Notes: a model not told the origin generated them from the sequence alone. A DNA stretch of 64,000 nt from Triglochin maritima (GCA_963682175.1 OY821772.1:54396925-54460924), one strand, 5' to 3'. Numbered from the stretch's first letter, positions 13,261 through 25,030 are shown. Numbers and translations are program-made.

Positions 13261-14010
13261 ATAATTGTTGCCAAGATGCTATCCTATTTTGGTACTCTAG
13301 CTCCCATCTAATAACACTCTCATCTCGTACTTGAAACCACAGAGTCGCTATAGGAGGTACGGGGAATCCCTCATTCAAATCCAAACGAATGTAATGAGTG
13401 TAACTCCCTAAATGAGCAATAATCAACTCTCTGCACGGTCTCGTCACGGTAGGTGGACTCTCCCAAGGTAGAACTGTAAGACATGGGTACAACGAACCAT
13501 CATTTCCGAGAGACAAGAACATAACTGCACACTTGTAAAAATTTGCAATGGGAAACAAGTCCGTCCACGTCTCCATGTACACTAGTGCAGAATGCTCAAT
13601 AGACGTCACCAAATAGACGTCGGATATAAAAACATATGACGTCTATTGGTATAGACGTCGGATGTTTGGACATCCGACGTCTATAGGTTTGTATAAACGT
13701 CGGTTGTTTAGTATAACCGACGTTTATACCTCCTAAAAGAAGAAAATATTTTTTGTTTATTTTTTTGGATTTATTTCGTATAAGAATTTATGTGGATTAT
13801 TTTGTATCAGAAATAACACATTTTTTTGGGATTTATTTCGTGTAAGAATTAACACATTTTTTTGGGATTTATTTTGTATAAGAAATAACGTAATTTTTTG
13901 GGATTTATTTTGTGTAATAATTTATGGGAATTATTTTGTGTAATAATAGTTACATCATTATAACTATCACATGTGTGTTGTACACATGTGTGTGTATGGT
14001 GACATGTTTA

Positions 14011-14021
14011 GTCCCACATTG
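14011..14021 (+). promoter_or_regulatory. USE-like motif (snRNA promoter type), first copy
   Basis: GTCCCACATTG differs by one base from RTCCCACATCG, the upstream sequence element of plant snRNA promoters. An AT-rich TTTTTTATTGG follows about 8 bp later. No snRNA gene is recognised downstream, so activity is uncertain. Confidence 0.35.
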
Positions 14022-14389
14022 GAGAAAGTTTTTTATTGGTGGAGTTGAAGTACTCAACTACTCCTTTACTTCTAAATGGTAGTTTGGTACCACATTACAA
14101 AATGCAAGTGAGATACATATATATATTTAATGGTCAAAAGATTGGCACTTGGGGCACTTGGACAAACTTGGGCTTCAAATGGTTGCAACGTCTTTTTTTT
14201 ACTATTAACTCATGTATAGACGTCGGTTGTATATGGTAGCCGACGTCTATAGGGCGTATTTTTTATTAATTATTGTTATTTCAATGTATAGACGTCGGAT
14301 GTATAGAATGACCGACGTCTATAGGTCGTGCTGTATGAATAGACGTCGGTCAATATAAATATCCGACGTCTATTGGGTGTAATACTTTA

Positions 14390-14400
14390 GTCCCACATCG
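14390..14400 (+). promoter_or_regulatory. USE motif, exact match, second copy
   Basis: GTCCCACATCG matches the plant snRNA upstream sequence element RTCCCACATCG exactly. It is followed by TTTATTTTTG and by a block related to the one after the first copy (both contain AAAAGATTGGCACTTGGGG). The transcribed product, if any, is unknown. Confidence 0.4.
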
Positions 14401-17232
14401 GAGAATTTATTTTTGTTAGTGTGGTTGATGTACTCCACCACTCCTTTACTGCTGAACGCGAACGACTTGGAGCACCTGGTTATGATGAGCTTGATATTCG
14501 TGGTTATTTGTCAAAAGATTGGCACTTGGGGCACTTGGGCAGCTTGGGCTTGATTAATGTGAGTGCAGAATGCCCGATATACGTTCCAATGTATTTTTTT
14601 GTTAATTAACATATAATAGACGTCGGTCGTATATAGCCGACGTTTATACACTGTATAGACGTCGGTCGTATATAGCCGACGTCTATACAATAAGGAATAG
14701 ACGACGGGAAAATAGACGTCGGGTACTTGGACCGTCGAAATCCGACGTCTATACCCCTGTATATCCGACGTATATGGACTTTTCTGCACTAGTGGTAGTG
14801 ATTCTCGCCACAAGGTCCCCCGCCCCAATTAATCCGGTGACGAGCCTGCGCCACACCGTCGTAGTATACGTGCTCATAAAAAGATGGGTTCGCAGCTAGC
14901 TCATTTGAAATCGAACGACGGGCGAGTTGCCAATTGTCTTCACCACCGTGAAAAATATCGGCGACACATCGAAATCCACAGTTTCCATCAGCACGTACAT
15001 CATTCCACTGGTGTAGGAATGGCATAATGATTCCTGAAATCCTATCCGCATATGGAAAGTCGTCTACGTCAGCCCGCCCAGTCACTACAATATAAACAAA
15101 AAATACAGTTACATATAATAACAAAAGATACATATTTACTGAAATAAATAACAAAATTATAATAACAATAAATATATGGATGATATACCTGATCCTCCCC
15201 TCACAGACGAAGAACCAGAAGATCGACCACGACCTTTGCTTCCACTACCGGAAGAACGACCACGACCTCTACTCCCACTACCTGAAGATCGACCACTACC
15301 TCGCTCTGCATACTCAAACGCACTAGGGTCCCGTCGTGTCGACTTTCCCCTTGGTCGACCTCGTAGCTTTGTTTTTTCTGCAGACTCTCTCAAATTCGCA
15401 TGTTCGGGGTGTAGCTGCTCGAATAAAACCCGAGAGGCAGATCGAATTACGGTGGGGTCACTTCCTGCAATCTCATCAACAAGGCTGCGAAAATGTTCGG
15501 CGTCTTGAGCTGCCTGAGACACAAACTCTGCGTTCCCGGCTCCTTCCCCAATGACAAGTGTCCTCCAGAACGAATGAATCTGCTCTAAGTAAATTCCGTT
15601 GTCTGATTCAAGACATCCGCGGATGGTACATGCGCAAGGTATCCCATGAGAAGTCAGAAAAGCGCACTCACAACGATATTCAACTTCATCATCTAACTCT
15701 TGCATTCTTTTCACCTCCTGACTCAGCAATTGCAAGCAGTGATGCGAAACTCGACCATTTATGTGACGATATAGAGCATGTCCGAAATTAGTCAAATTTC
15801 GCCGTCTCGAGTCTTCAAGAGCGTTTCGAATATTCGTCAGCTGCATTTCAATAGCCGCGTTGACGCGCTCGAAAAGAGTGTCCAGAGCTGCAGTCGATGT
15901 AGAAATCCACTCTTTTAGAGCCGAATGAGCACTTTCGACCCTACAATTCGTGGTGTTCCCAAAATGAAGGACTTTGTTCGTCCAATTCAGCACAAACTTT
16001 TCTTTATGCACCAACCACGTGGTGTCCAGATACTCCGTGATAGCCGGTCTATACAAATCTTTCAGAGCATACACAGCTCTATCATACTCGGCTTCTGAAG
16101 TAGAAAGCATGATTTTCCTCCATCTTCCACGCCTCAAAGTCTCTGCCATCTGCTTATTTTTGCCGAATACGTGGTATGCGTAGTTCAATACGTCTTTGTT
16201 GATGTGTCATGTGCAGAGTAAATGAGCGGAGTCAGGAAATACCTCTCTCACTGGTCGCATAAGGCCTAACTCCCGGTCTGTTATTATTGCAGTCGGGCTG
16301 ACAATCCCCAATAACAGATCTCGCAACTTCTCCATCACCCACAGATAACTGGAGTAAGTTTCATCCATCAAAATCGCATATCCAATAAGGAAATTCATGT
16401 TTGTTGGTGTGACCCCAATCATTTCGAACAAAGGCATCTTATACTTGTTCGTCTTGTAAGTCGAATCCATGCAGATAACGAAAGGATATGTCCGCAACAA
16501 CTGGACTGACGTCGGATGTGCCAAAAAAGCGTGAGTGACGACATCAGTTTCTGGATCCGCCATAATCCAATGTAAGTACTCACACTGCACTGCTTGATAG
16601 AGAAACTGCTGGACGGGATTCCGGTCTTCAGATTTTGTCCTCCTCATGTAATCTCTGAAATTATAAATATGCCTTTGATTTGGATTGTCCTCCGGGAATT
16701 TTTCTTTTACTGCCTTCAAGATGTTCCGTGGTTTTGCTTGCGCCTCAGTCATATCACGAACAATCTTCTTCGCCCCAGAACTTAGACCACTAATTTGACG
16801 ATGATCCTCTGGATAAACTGCCAGTCTGTGGTTGTGATGTCCGTGAGCACTATTAAAAACCACAACCCATCCATCACGATCTCGTCGCTCCACCACTTTT
16901 ATTAAGAAACGGCAACCGCAACCCTTTCTTTTGGTGTTTCTTCGAAGTGCAGTATCCATATCCCGAGACTCAATTTGATTTCGTCGGTCGCATCTCAAAT
17001 AACAATCCATCCGACTATCTGATCTTGTTTTGTACGACGACACGACCAAAAAAAACCCAGCTCCGATAGCTACTTGTTTGACCCATTTACATGCTTCATC
17101 GATTGTTTCAAAGATTTGTGTAGTTTGAAATAACTCACTGTAATCCACTCCATCACCATCGAAATCTTCCAACGGAACCCACAAAAAAAACGAAATTAAA
17201 AAAATCAAAAAAATTCCGGGCGTCTGTATTAA

Positions 17233-17474
17233 ACGCCTACCCCATGGGAGGGGCGTCTGAGTTAAACGCCCTTCCCAAGGGTGAGGCGTCTGCGTAGGAC
17301 GCCTGACCCTAGGGAAGGGCGTCTACTACAGACGCCTTACCCAAGGGGAGGACGTCTACATAAGACGCCTCTCCCATTGCGTAGGCGTCTGCGTTAGACG
17401 CCTCGGCCAAGGGGAGGACGTCCTACACAGACGCCCTCACCTTGGGGGAGGCGTCTAATGCAGACGCCCGACCC
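17233..17474. repeat. array of seven 26-bp hairpins with a 33-bp period, transposase intron 1 of element B
   Basis: ACGCC starts at 17233, 17266, 17299, 17332, 17365, 17398, 17431 and 17464, exactly every 33 bp. In each of the first seven units it is followed by a C-rich/G-rich loop and a closing GGCGTCT-type arm (GACGTC in two units), then a 7-base spacer. The eighth unit is truncated. The array sits between exon 1 and exon 2 of the transposase gene. Confidence 0.95.
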
Positions 17475-18162
17475 AAAATTTGCCCCGCGCCAGACTTACC
17501 TCACCGGATGCATCACCTTCGCCAGACATTTTCGTGGTATTTTTATTGATAAATTATGAATATACAAGACCGTAGGCCTAATTTATAGACACGGGACGAT
17601 ATGGGTATTAAATATATTGTTAAGGGCAATTTGGTAATTTCAAGGGGCGATTTAAGTAGTTTTGGGACGTTTAGTAGTTCCTTAAATCAATTGTGTTTGC
17701 AAATAAGGACGTAAAGGATGTGGAGTCATATTATGATCTTCAAGTTTTCTTTTGACATAGCAAAACAGTGTTCTTGGATGTGCTCAAAACATCTAACTAA
17801 TGTAATATGTAATAGAGAAGTTTATTTTTTATTTGAGATAATTTTGCATGAACACGTACGGCACAATAACGCATTGTTTGTTTGTTGTCGGATAAAAGTA
17901 ACATTTTTTTTTTTTGATATATGTGTGTTACTTTTTGATAATAATACATTTAACATCTCATACAAGTTAACCAAGTTAAACTTACAGAAAGATATGAAGT
18001 TAGATCAGGTGCAATGTGATTAGATTATATTTAATTTTGTTACTGTGGGAAACCAAACATGATACTTTTGCAAAATTATGAATAGCACATGTAGAGAGCT
18101 ATTATTACATTTTCTTGCACGCACAGATTTCTTCGGCTGCAATCTTAATTATGGGTTGCATT

Positions 18163-18194
18163 AACAAACAAACAAACAAACAAACAAACAAACA
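18163..18194. repeat. (AACA)n microsatellite
   Basis: Eight consecutive four-base AACA units from 18163 to 18194. Confidence 0.95.
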
Positions 18195-18599
18195 TTAAGA
18201 AATTCACAAATCAAAAGCTAATAAAGATTTCAAAAAGCTTTAAGATATTTTCAAAACATGCATCTGATCGAAGCAAAGCGCGCACACACTCTAGCTACCA
18301 CTTGTAAAGCCTATAAACCTACCATACATTGTTTTGTGAAAGCTGAGTTAGATTTAATGGTCCCCAAACCTCCCATGTATGGCCTACAATAGGAAGTGGT
18401 CCTAAACCAAAAGGACATAACCAAGGTTGTAAGATTTAAATCCAAATCATGGGACCATCTATGTGGAGGTAGAGGACACAACTCGACCTAGAGCCAACAT
18501 CTGGGTCCTACCCTCAACCTCCGATTCCCATCCAAACACATTGAAGCAGCGGTCAAGAGTCAATTAGTAGCACTTATGACATCTAATTGAAGATTGACT

Positions 18600-19720
18600 A
18601 TAATTGAACTAGTTTAAGCTCCTGTAAATATCATGTGGGCCCGTGGCAAGTCGAGATAGTTTAACCGATCATCTTGAAGTGGGTTTTAATCTCAGTAGCT
18701 GCAAAGCAACTAAGATTTTCTTTTCCTCTTTCTTCTGAGGTTTATGTGTGTTATTCTCTTCGTTACATAATACTAGATTATGGACTAGTCACTAGAGAAA
18801 AGACGATTGGTGTTGATCCAACTATACGTAGAATGTATTGTATCAAACTACTGACTAATTCATGCGGAACCCATGATTAGGGGAAATTGAACAAGTATCA
18901 TTAATGCAATACAAGTGTAGGAGCTTTATTTCGATATGAATATATTGAACCATTTGAGAATAATGTGAACATCACATGATCAGGGAAATTGAACAAGTGC
19001 CATCAATACATAAGAGGTGGTTGGAGCTAAATCGGTCTTTACATTGAATCATTTTTGAACCATAGGTCGAGAATCATGAAGAACCGTGGGGACATTGTAA
19101 TTTGTAAGACTAGGAGGTTCGAGCTTAATCTTGTTCCAACTACATCGAATCGTTTCGATCACTAATTAAGAATCATGTGGGGATCACATTATGCGTCAAT
19201 TACACATGGTGCAACTACGTACTGACAGGAGTTGGAGGTTGATTTTAATTTCATTACATTGAAGCGTCTTGAGTTTCTAGTTATGAATCGTATAAAGACA
19301 TCACATTCATGGTGAATCGAAACAAACATCATCATAAATAACAAGGACGAATTAGTCAAACTTAACCCAACTAGATCGAACCGTTTGGCGATTAATTAAG
19401 AAGCATACGGAAATCACATCATTACAGGCAAATTGAACATGTACCGATATTCATTAAGGAGTTGGCACTTGATTTTGAACCGTTTCAAACCAATGGTTGA
19501 CATCAAGCAGACACCACATATAAGATTAAGAAACTTGAACAAGTACTGCTATTAATTAGGGTTGGCAATGGCACTTGTATTGATCCACACCACATCAAAT
19601 CATTAGGAACCAATGGTTGACAATCACGTGGACGTCACATACATGTTGATTAGTAAGACTTAGCAAGTACCATTAAGGGAGTTGTAGCTTCGTATTAATG
19701 GGCTGTCACTAGAGTAATGG
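18600..19720. repeat. degenerate tandem repeat, unit roughly 100-130 bp
   Basis: The same ordered words recur. GAACAAGT followed by an ATTA-rich word is seen near 18889, 18990, 19435, 19531 and 19662. In between come GGAGTTGGAGCTT-like, CATCGAACCGTTT-like, GTTGAGAATCATG-like and GACATCACAT-like words. Units have drifted strongly in length and sequence, so this looks like an old minisatellite of about eight copies. No open frame is kept. Confidence 0.65.
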
Positions 19721-19913
19721 TGATCCATTTGCACATGGAGAGAGGTGTGGTAGTAGAGACATCACGCTGGAATCTAAGGACTTAGGCTGTGGTTGTTTGC
19801 ATGGCCACCCACCACTCTCACTTGAACTCATTCCTTCCCTTGTTCCCCTCAACTCCCCTCCTACTCCTTCCTTCACCATTTATTTTCTTCCCTTTGTTGG
19901 CATGAGCAAATCC

Positions 19914-19914
<1 letters not shown>

Positions 19915-19947
<33 letters not shown>
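19915..19947. repeat. (AG)n microsatellite
   Basis: Uninterrupted AG repeat of about 33 bp. Confidence 0.97.
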
Positions 19948-19949
<2 letters not shown>

Positions 19950-21277
19950 GGCATGTGAGGCCACATGCTTTGTGTCCACACCCCATGATTGGCTTCTCAC
20001 ATCCTCTCTCCATGTGAAACTATTGCCCTTTTGGGGTTGTCAAAAGCCAAAATCTTAACTAATCTCACTCATTAGAAGCTACACAAGTTTGTGAGGATTG
20101 AATTAGTTAAAGTAGCATTTGTCATTTGGATGACATGTAAACCTTTGCATCCTTTAGTTAAAACAAGTTCAAAGGCCAGAGGTGATCAAGGTGTTTTGTC
20201 TGCCAAGCATCTGAATTGGTGTTTAGAAAAAGGTTATGGGAAATATAAAAATAGACTTCATAATGACTTCTATGGAGAACTAGTTACACAATATAACAAC
20301 ACAAGTATTAATAACTATATGGCTTGAACTTCAAACCAACTCCACAACTAATTGTAGAAGTGATATCCATAGTTGGTAAAAGTAAAAGTTGAACATAAAC
20401 AATTTTACTAATTTTTTCTCTCTAGATAATGGTCTGATTTGTAGGGGTAGTAAACCATTTTTCATTTAAGAGACCAGAGCTTACATTGACCATGTTGTGA
20501 TTGGTAACATTGGTTGGACATGTAGGTTGCTCTAGTCAAGGTTGATGAACCCAATGTTGGGCTTTGGATTTGACAAACTTTGGTTTTAGGATTTCACTTC
20601 CCAATGTGAGAAAGTTCAATACCTATGAGAGCTATATGTGGTTAGATGTGGCATGTATAGGGTTGTGGAGGCAGACTGGACTAATTAGGTCCCCACTTCT
20701 ATAATCTTAGTTGTTTCATTGTTTGTGATGTAAGTTGTATTATTTCAGTGTGGGATGTTTGGTGGGTGGATTGCACTTCTTAAAAGATGAAAGTTGTGTC
20801 TTGTTGAAGTTGATGTATATATGGGAAGTAGGTATGTGAAATTTTGAGCAGGCAATAGATTTTTTCATGTATAATATGTTACTTGTATCCTTTTCCCCCA
20901 CCTTTAGACCTCAAAAAAAGTGCAAGATGGTAATAATATAATAATGATGTGATTATTTATGTGATCATTCATTTTAGTAGAGTAATAACTGTGTCTTGAT
21001 TCAATATTGTTTTCCAAGAAAGGGCAATGCAATGGTAATTAATGGTGATATTCTCCATTATTACTTATTTCAACAACAGAAGAGAACAGTGATGTAGAAT
21101 GAATGTCTTCTAGATCCCATGTATTTTTGATTCACAGTGGCATATTTATGGGGTTTGATTTTCCATTTTAAATGTTCATTATATTTCCAAATAGGATGTC
21201 AACACATAGGCAATGAAACAAAGAAGTATCTTTTGATATCATTCAGCAAATTTTTGCTAGGCTACAGAGAATATTGT

Positions 21278-21303
21278 CCCCCCCCCCCCCCCCCCCCCCC
21301 CCC
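21278..21303. repeat. poly-C run of 26
   Basis: Twenty-six consecutive C bases. Runs of this length are prone to length errors in assemblies. Confidence 0.95.
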
Positions 21304-22796
21304 AATTTCTTGTCAAGTATGAACAAAGCAGCATATTTTGCATGAAAGTCTTTGAGTAAGATTGAAAATGATTTATGAATGTAACTTTGTGTTAACCAAT
21401 CGAGTTCTAAACTCCAAAAAAGAAAAAGAAAAAACTGTGTTATGATTACTTATATACTTATAATACCACTTGCTCATTGAGGACACTAGAAACTGGAAAG
21501 TACCTTATGCTGGAACAGGAAGTGAACATATGAATGGAAACCATCTGTCCATTTCACTGTCTTGCTCCCTACATTTGCTCTAAACATTATTAAATACTAA
21601 TCATAGAGAACAATGAGTATTAAAAATCCAATTACCTAAATAATGCAGAAAATGATTCCCACATGGTTATATTCCTAACAGCCTGTTTGTACGTTAGATT
21701 CTGAAACTCACCATGAGCTAAGCAAAGTTGAAATTAAATTTACAGCACTTTTGCATTTATACCCATCAAAATAGTAATTTTTAGCAGTGAATCTGCATCA
21801 GTTTCATCACTGTGCTCTGCAGTTATTTTTAAGATCTTTTGCAGCACAGTTAGGATCTTTTTGCTGTTCACTCACTCAGATGAAACCTTACATGAGCAAC
21901 TAATAAATCACATTTAAAAAAAAATTATGATCACAAAACCCTTTGTATTTTTTTTAAAAGGACAAAATAATGATAAGAAAGGTAAGAGAATGTGAAGTAG
22001 AAAAGTATTTACTCACAAAATTAATTTAGTGGCAATCTATAGTGGTGAAACGAATAATATCACACCACTGGACAAAGAAATCACGCAACCAGTGGTGAAA
22101 TTTAAGGTTACATGTAGAAGGAGATTTAATTGACGTGTATATCTTAAATCACCATTTTCATGGGTTCTTGGTCAAATAACCCAAACAAGACTTTGGACTT
22201 GTTTAGGACTTTTGGGAGTGTACTGGTTTGGATTTAAATAATCAAATTATGTTGAATATGCAAGGTTGTTGTCAGTCCTCCGGAATCCTATTCCTCTGTT
22301 GCTCACATACGATCACAGGAAATCACTTAAAAGTCAGAATCCAGATCACTTGATATCTCCACGCTAATACTGATCCAATTTGATTTCGAGAATACATGTA
22401 ACTAACAAGTGATTTTATTTATTTTTCAAGACTTTTTAATTCTTAAAATTAAGTCTGACCTTTCCAAATGGTGTTTATTGGCTTTCACCGGTACAAATGT
22501 TTAGCCACTGAGTGTGTTTGGATGAGACTCTCAAATGTTAAATTATTGCAAGAAGTCAGTTTTTGAATTTTTGGTCCCAGAAGTTATTTCTTTTTAGTCT
22601 TTTTAGCAGAAGTCAAAACTATTTAGATGACGAAAAGTTCAGTAGATCCTTAAATCTCTTGTCAAATGAAATCTCCAAAGTGTTCTTCAATCAAATATAT
22701 ATAAGATATAAAATAATGAGGAATTTACGCAATTCAACATGGACGTTGGGATGGTTCAAAATTTTGTAGGTGGTGTGGGAGCTAGAGAAACTCAAC

Positions 22797-22955
22797 AACT
22801 AAGTTTCTCCCGTCATTACGAAATGTGCACGGAGCATAAAAGTGTTTGGATGACCCCCAAATACTGTATCGACTCCCATGGTGTAGGGAAGTTGGAATTT
22901 GCACCATCCAAACGCCCCTTAGATGTATTATAGAAGGAATAGAAGTAGAGAACAA
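22797..22955. repeat. 159-bp direct repeat flanking copia element, left copy
   Basis: The segment beginning AACTAAGTTTCTCC and ending GTAGAGAACAA recurs at 27779-27937 with only about three differences. The two copies exactly border the copia element. Confidence 0.93.
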
Positions 22956-22956
22956 A

Positions 22957-23143
22957 TACATGATTTGCGTTTATTTATACATGATTTCTTATCTTGTCTT
23001 GTATTACATGATTTGCGTTTATTTATACAAATACAAAAGATCCGTTGGAGCCTCATAAATATGGAATTAATGTTGTTGGAAAACTGGAAGGGATGGCTGG
23101 CAGAAGATGGATCGTCGGAGGACAACGGTAGGATGTTTCAACA
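22957..23143 (-). repeat. 3' LTR of copia element 1, truncated at its outer end
   Basis: It ends on the inner side with TTTCAACA next to the polypurine tract. Compared with the other LTR it lacks the outer TGTTGAAAACGAAGGAG segment and carries an internal duplication of an ACATGATTTGCGTTTATTT word. Confidence 0.88.
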
Positions 23144-25030
23144 CGCCCCCTCAAGTTGGATCTGGAAGGGATTGATAGATCCTAACTTGTGAAGAAGTGT
23201 AGAGAAGGATTTGTGATCGAGAGCTTTGGTGAATATGTATGCAAGTTGTTCTTTGCTGGGAACGTAGGGAACTTCTATTTCTTGTGACTGAATTTTTTCT
23301 CGGATGAAGTGACAATCAACTTCAATATGTTTAGTTCGTTCATGGAAGACAAGATTTGTTGCGATGTGTCGAGCTGCATTATTGTCACAAAACATCTTCA
23401 TCGGGCATTGGGTTGTGATATTCATGTCTTTGAGGAGTTGACTGAGTCAGATTAACTCGCTGGTAGTGGATGCCATTCCACGATATTCTGCTTCTGCACT
23501 GGAGCGAGCAACAACATTTTGTTTCTTAGATCGCCAGATAACAAGGTTACCACCAACAAATGTGCAGAAGCCAGTGGTAGATTTCCGATCATGACTTCCA
23601 GCCCAGTCTGCATCAGAATAACCAATAATTGAGTTAGACTTATTAGGTTTCATCCAAAGTCCTTGCCCAGGTGTGCCCTTTAGGTAACATAAGATTCTAT
23701 TTACCAAGTCCAAGTGATGTGTGCGAGGAGCATGCATAAATTGACTTATAAGGCTTACAGCATAGGTGATATCTGGTCGAGTAACGGTGAGATAGATAAG
23801 TTTTCCTACTAATCTTTGAAATTGTCTGATATTGGTTAATGGCGTGCCATCTGTGGGTCCTATCTTCCTGTTAGTTTCTATTGGTGTGGTGGTAGGTTTT
23901 GATCATAGTTTTCCGGTTTCTTTAAGAAGGTCTATGGTGTATTTTCGTTGTGAAATGAACAACCCTTTCTTGGAATGAGCAATTTCTATGCCTAAAAAAT
24001 ATTTCATGATTCCTAAGTCCTTTATATCAAATTTAGATTTTAGATAGTCTTTAACTAAATTTATTTGGTGATCATTATTACCGGTTATTATAATATCATC
24101 AACATAAATGAGTATAATGGTAGTGGTTTTATGATCATGTTTTGTAAACATGGAGGCATCTGCAGAACTCTTAATAAAGCCATACTTAAGGAGAGAGACT
24201 GAGTTTGGCATACCAGGCTCGAGGCGATTGTTTTAGTCCGTATATAGACTTGTGAAGCTTGCATACCTGGTTGGGATGAGTAGTGTACCCAGGGGGTGGA
24301 GTCATATAGACTTCTTCTTCCAGATTTCCCTGTAAAAAGGCATGTTTGACATCCATTTGGAATAGATTCCATCAATGGTTAACGCCGACAGAGAGAAGAA
24401 CACGAACAATGTTCATTTTTGCTACGGGGGCAAAGGTTTCAAGATAGTCAAGACCGTAGGTTTGAGTATATCCTTTAGCAACGAGTCGAGCTTTGTACCT
24501 TTCTATTTTTCCATCACTATGATACTTGATTTTGTAAATCCACCTGCAACCAACCGGTTTTATGCCTGGTTGGAGAGGGACTAAAGTCCAGGTGTGGTTG
24601 GTTTCTAGGGCCTGTAATTCTTCATCCATGGCTTTGATCCAATATTTGTTTTGTGTGGCTTCATGATAAGAGATGGGTTCTTTGTTTTTCTCTAATTCTC
24701 CTAAGAAGTCTTGGTGTTTATGTGAAAATTGGTGGTAGGATAGGTGGTTTTGAATAGGATAAGTGGTGTGAGAAAGAAAATAATCATTAAATCTAGGAGG
24801 GGGTCAACTTTGACGAGAGGATCTTCTTGGGATCTCTTGTTCTCTTTGGTCATTGTCTTCTCCTCCTTCAGTGTTATCTTCGTCTTGGGTGTTATCCTCG
24901 TTATCTCCTCCTTGGTCTCCTCCGGGTCCAGATGTAGTATTTGGTATTTGAGGAAGAGAGGTTGGTAGTGGAACGGAAGTGTCTTTAGTGGAGTGTTTGA
25001 AAAAAGGTTCAGTCTCAAAGAAAGTGACAT
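23137..25030 (-). pseudogene. copia 1 reverse transcriptase-RNase H, broken
   Basis: Pieces in order are [20 protein letters not shown], the YVDDIIITG active-site block of reverse transcriptase, YFLGIEIAHSKKGLF, the tether region TRPDIT, SDADWAGSHDRKSTTGF of RNase H, and the terminal LEGAC just before the LTR. Stops interrupt the frame near 24372, 23900 and 23446, and a frame change separates 24211-24375 from its neighbours. It is closely related to the copia 2 protein at the right end of the window, which keeps the same frame open. Confidence 0.92.

Larger units (their letters stand above)
13580..14794. mobile_element. non-autonomous CACTA (En/Spm-type) element, 1,215 bp
   Basis: It starts CACTAGTGCAGAA and ends with the exact complement TTCTGCACTAGTG, and is flanked on both sides by the 3-bp duplication GTA (13577-13579 and 14795-14797). 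Subterminal regions are packed with TAGACGTCGG words facing their complements, a layout typical of CACTA transposase binding regions. The centre has two related blocks of about 200 bp, each beginning with a GTCCCACAT motif. It has no transposase gene. It interrupts the OTU exon between GENHY and METWTD, and element C shows the uninterrupted site (GDDHYMEI). Confidence 0.93.
13247..17529 (-). pseudogene. MULE transposase spliced to an OTU-type cysteine protease domain (element B)
   Basis: Exon 1 (17529-17500) encodes MSGEGDASGE and has a GTAAGT donor. Exon 2 (17178-15189) encodes a FAR1-like N-terminal zinc region, a MULE transposase core (MDSTYKTNKYKMPLFEM, then AIITDRELGLMRPV), a SWIM-like motif (CECAFLTSHGIPCAC), and a basic GRGRSSGSGS tail. 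An in-phase intron (GT after GGATCAG; AG before 15084) joins it to exon 3, an OTU-like domain with the Cys-box DGNCGFRCV and a late His in GSYTHYIRLDL, ending at 13247. Defects are an in-frame TGA replacing Trp at about 16206 (LLCT*HINKD), a GG instead of AG at the exon 2 acceptor (17179-17180), and the CACTA insertion in exon 3. OTU domains are ubiquitin or SUMO proteases; a substrate cannot be inferred. Confidence 0.88.
12151..17680. mobile_element. Element B: MULE carrying an OTU-fused transposase gene and a convergent PMD gene
   Basis: The left end (GAACTGCTAAACATCGCCCC, 12151) and the complement of the right end (GAACTACTAAACGTCCC, 17680) continue together through AAATCGCCCCTTGAAATTAC, giving terminal inverted repeats of about 60 bp. 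The interior holds a PMD-type gene on the plus strand (12296-12957) and a transposase-OTU gene on the minus strand (17529-13247), arranged tail to tail. A 1,215-bp CACTA element interrupts the OTU exon. Without that insertion the element would be about 4.3 kb. The flanks share only TTAAA, so no clear 9-bp target duplication is visible. Confidence 0.88.
17681..22796. other. gene-poor intergenic DNA with repeats
   Basis: I see no convincing gene in this stretch. Short open frames (for example 17718-18023, 18674-18880 and 20091-20327) have no recognisable domain and no splice context. It contains an eroded tandem repeat (18600-19720) and several simple repeats, listed separately. Confidence 0.6.

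Noticed and set aside
17233..17474. The regular 33-bp array looks like a repeat-spacer CRISPR-type array
   Set aside because: Spacers are only 7 bases, the repeats are hairpins with variable loops, and the host is a plant nuclear genome with spliced genes. It is an intronic minisatellite.
22508..22920. Possible MITE with GTTTGGATG and CATCCAAAC ends
   Set aside because: Only short inverted words, no clear target duplication, and the right part belongs to the 159-bp repeat.
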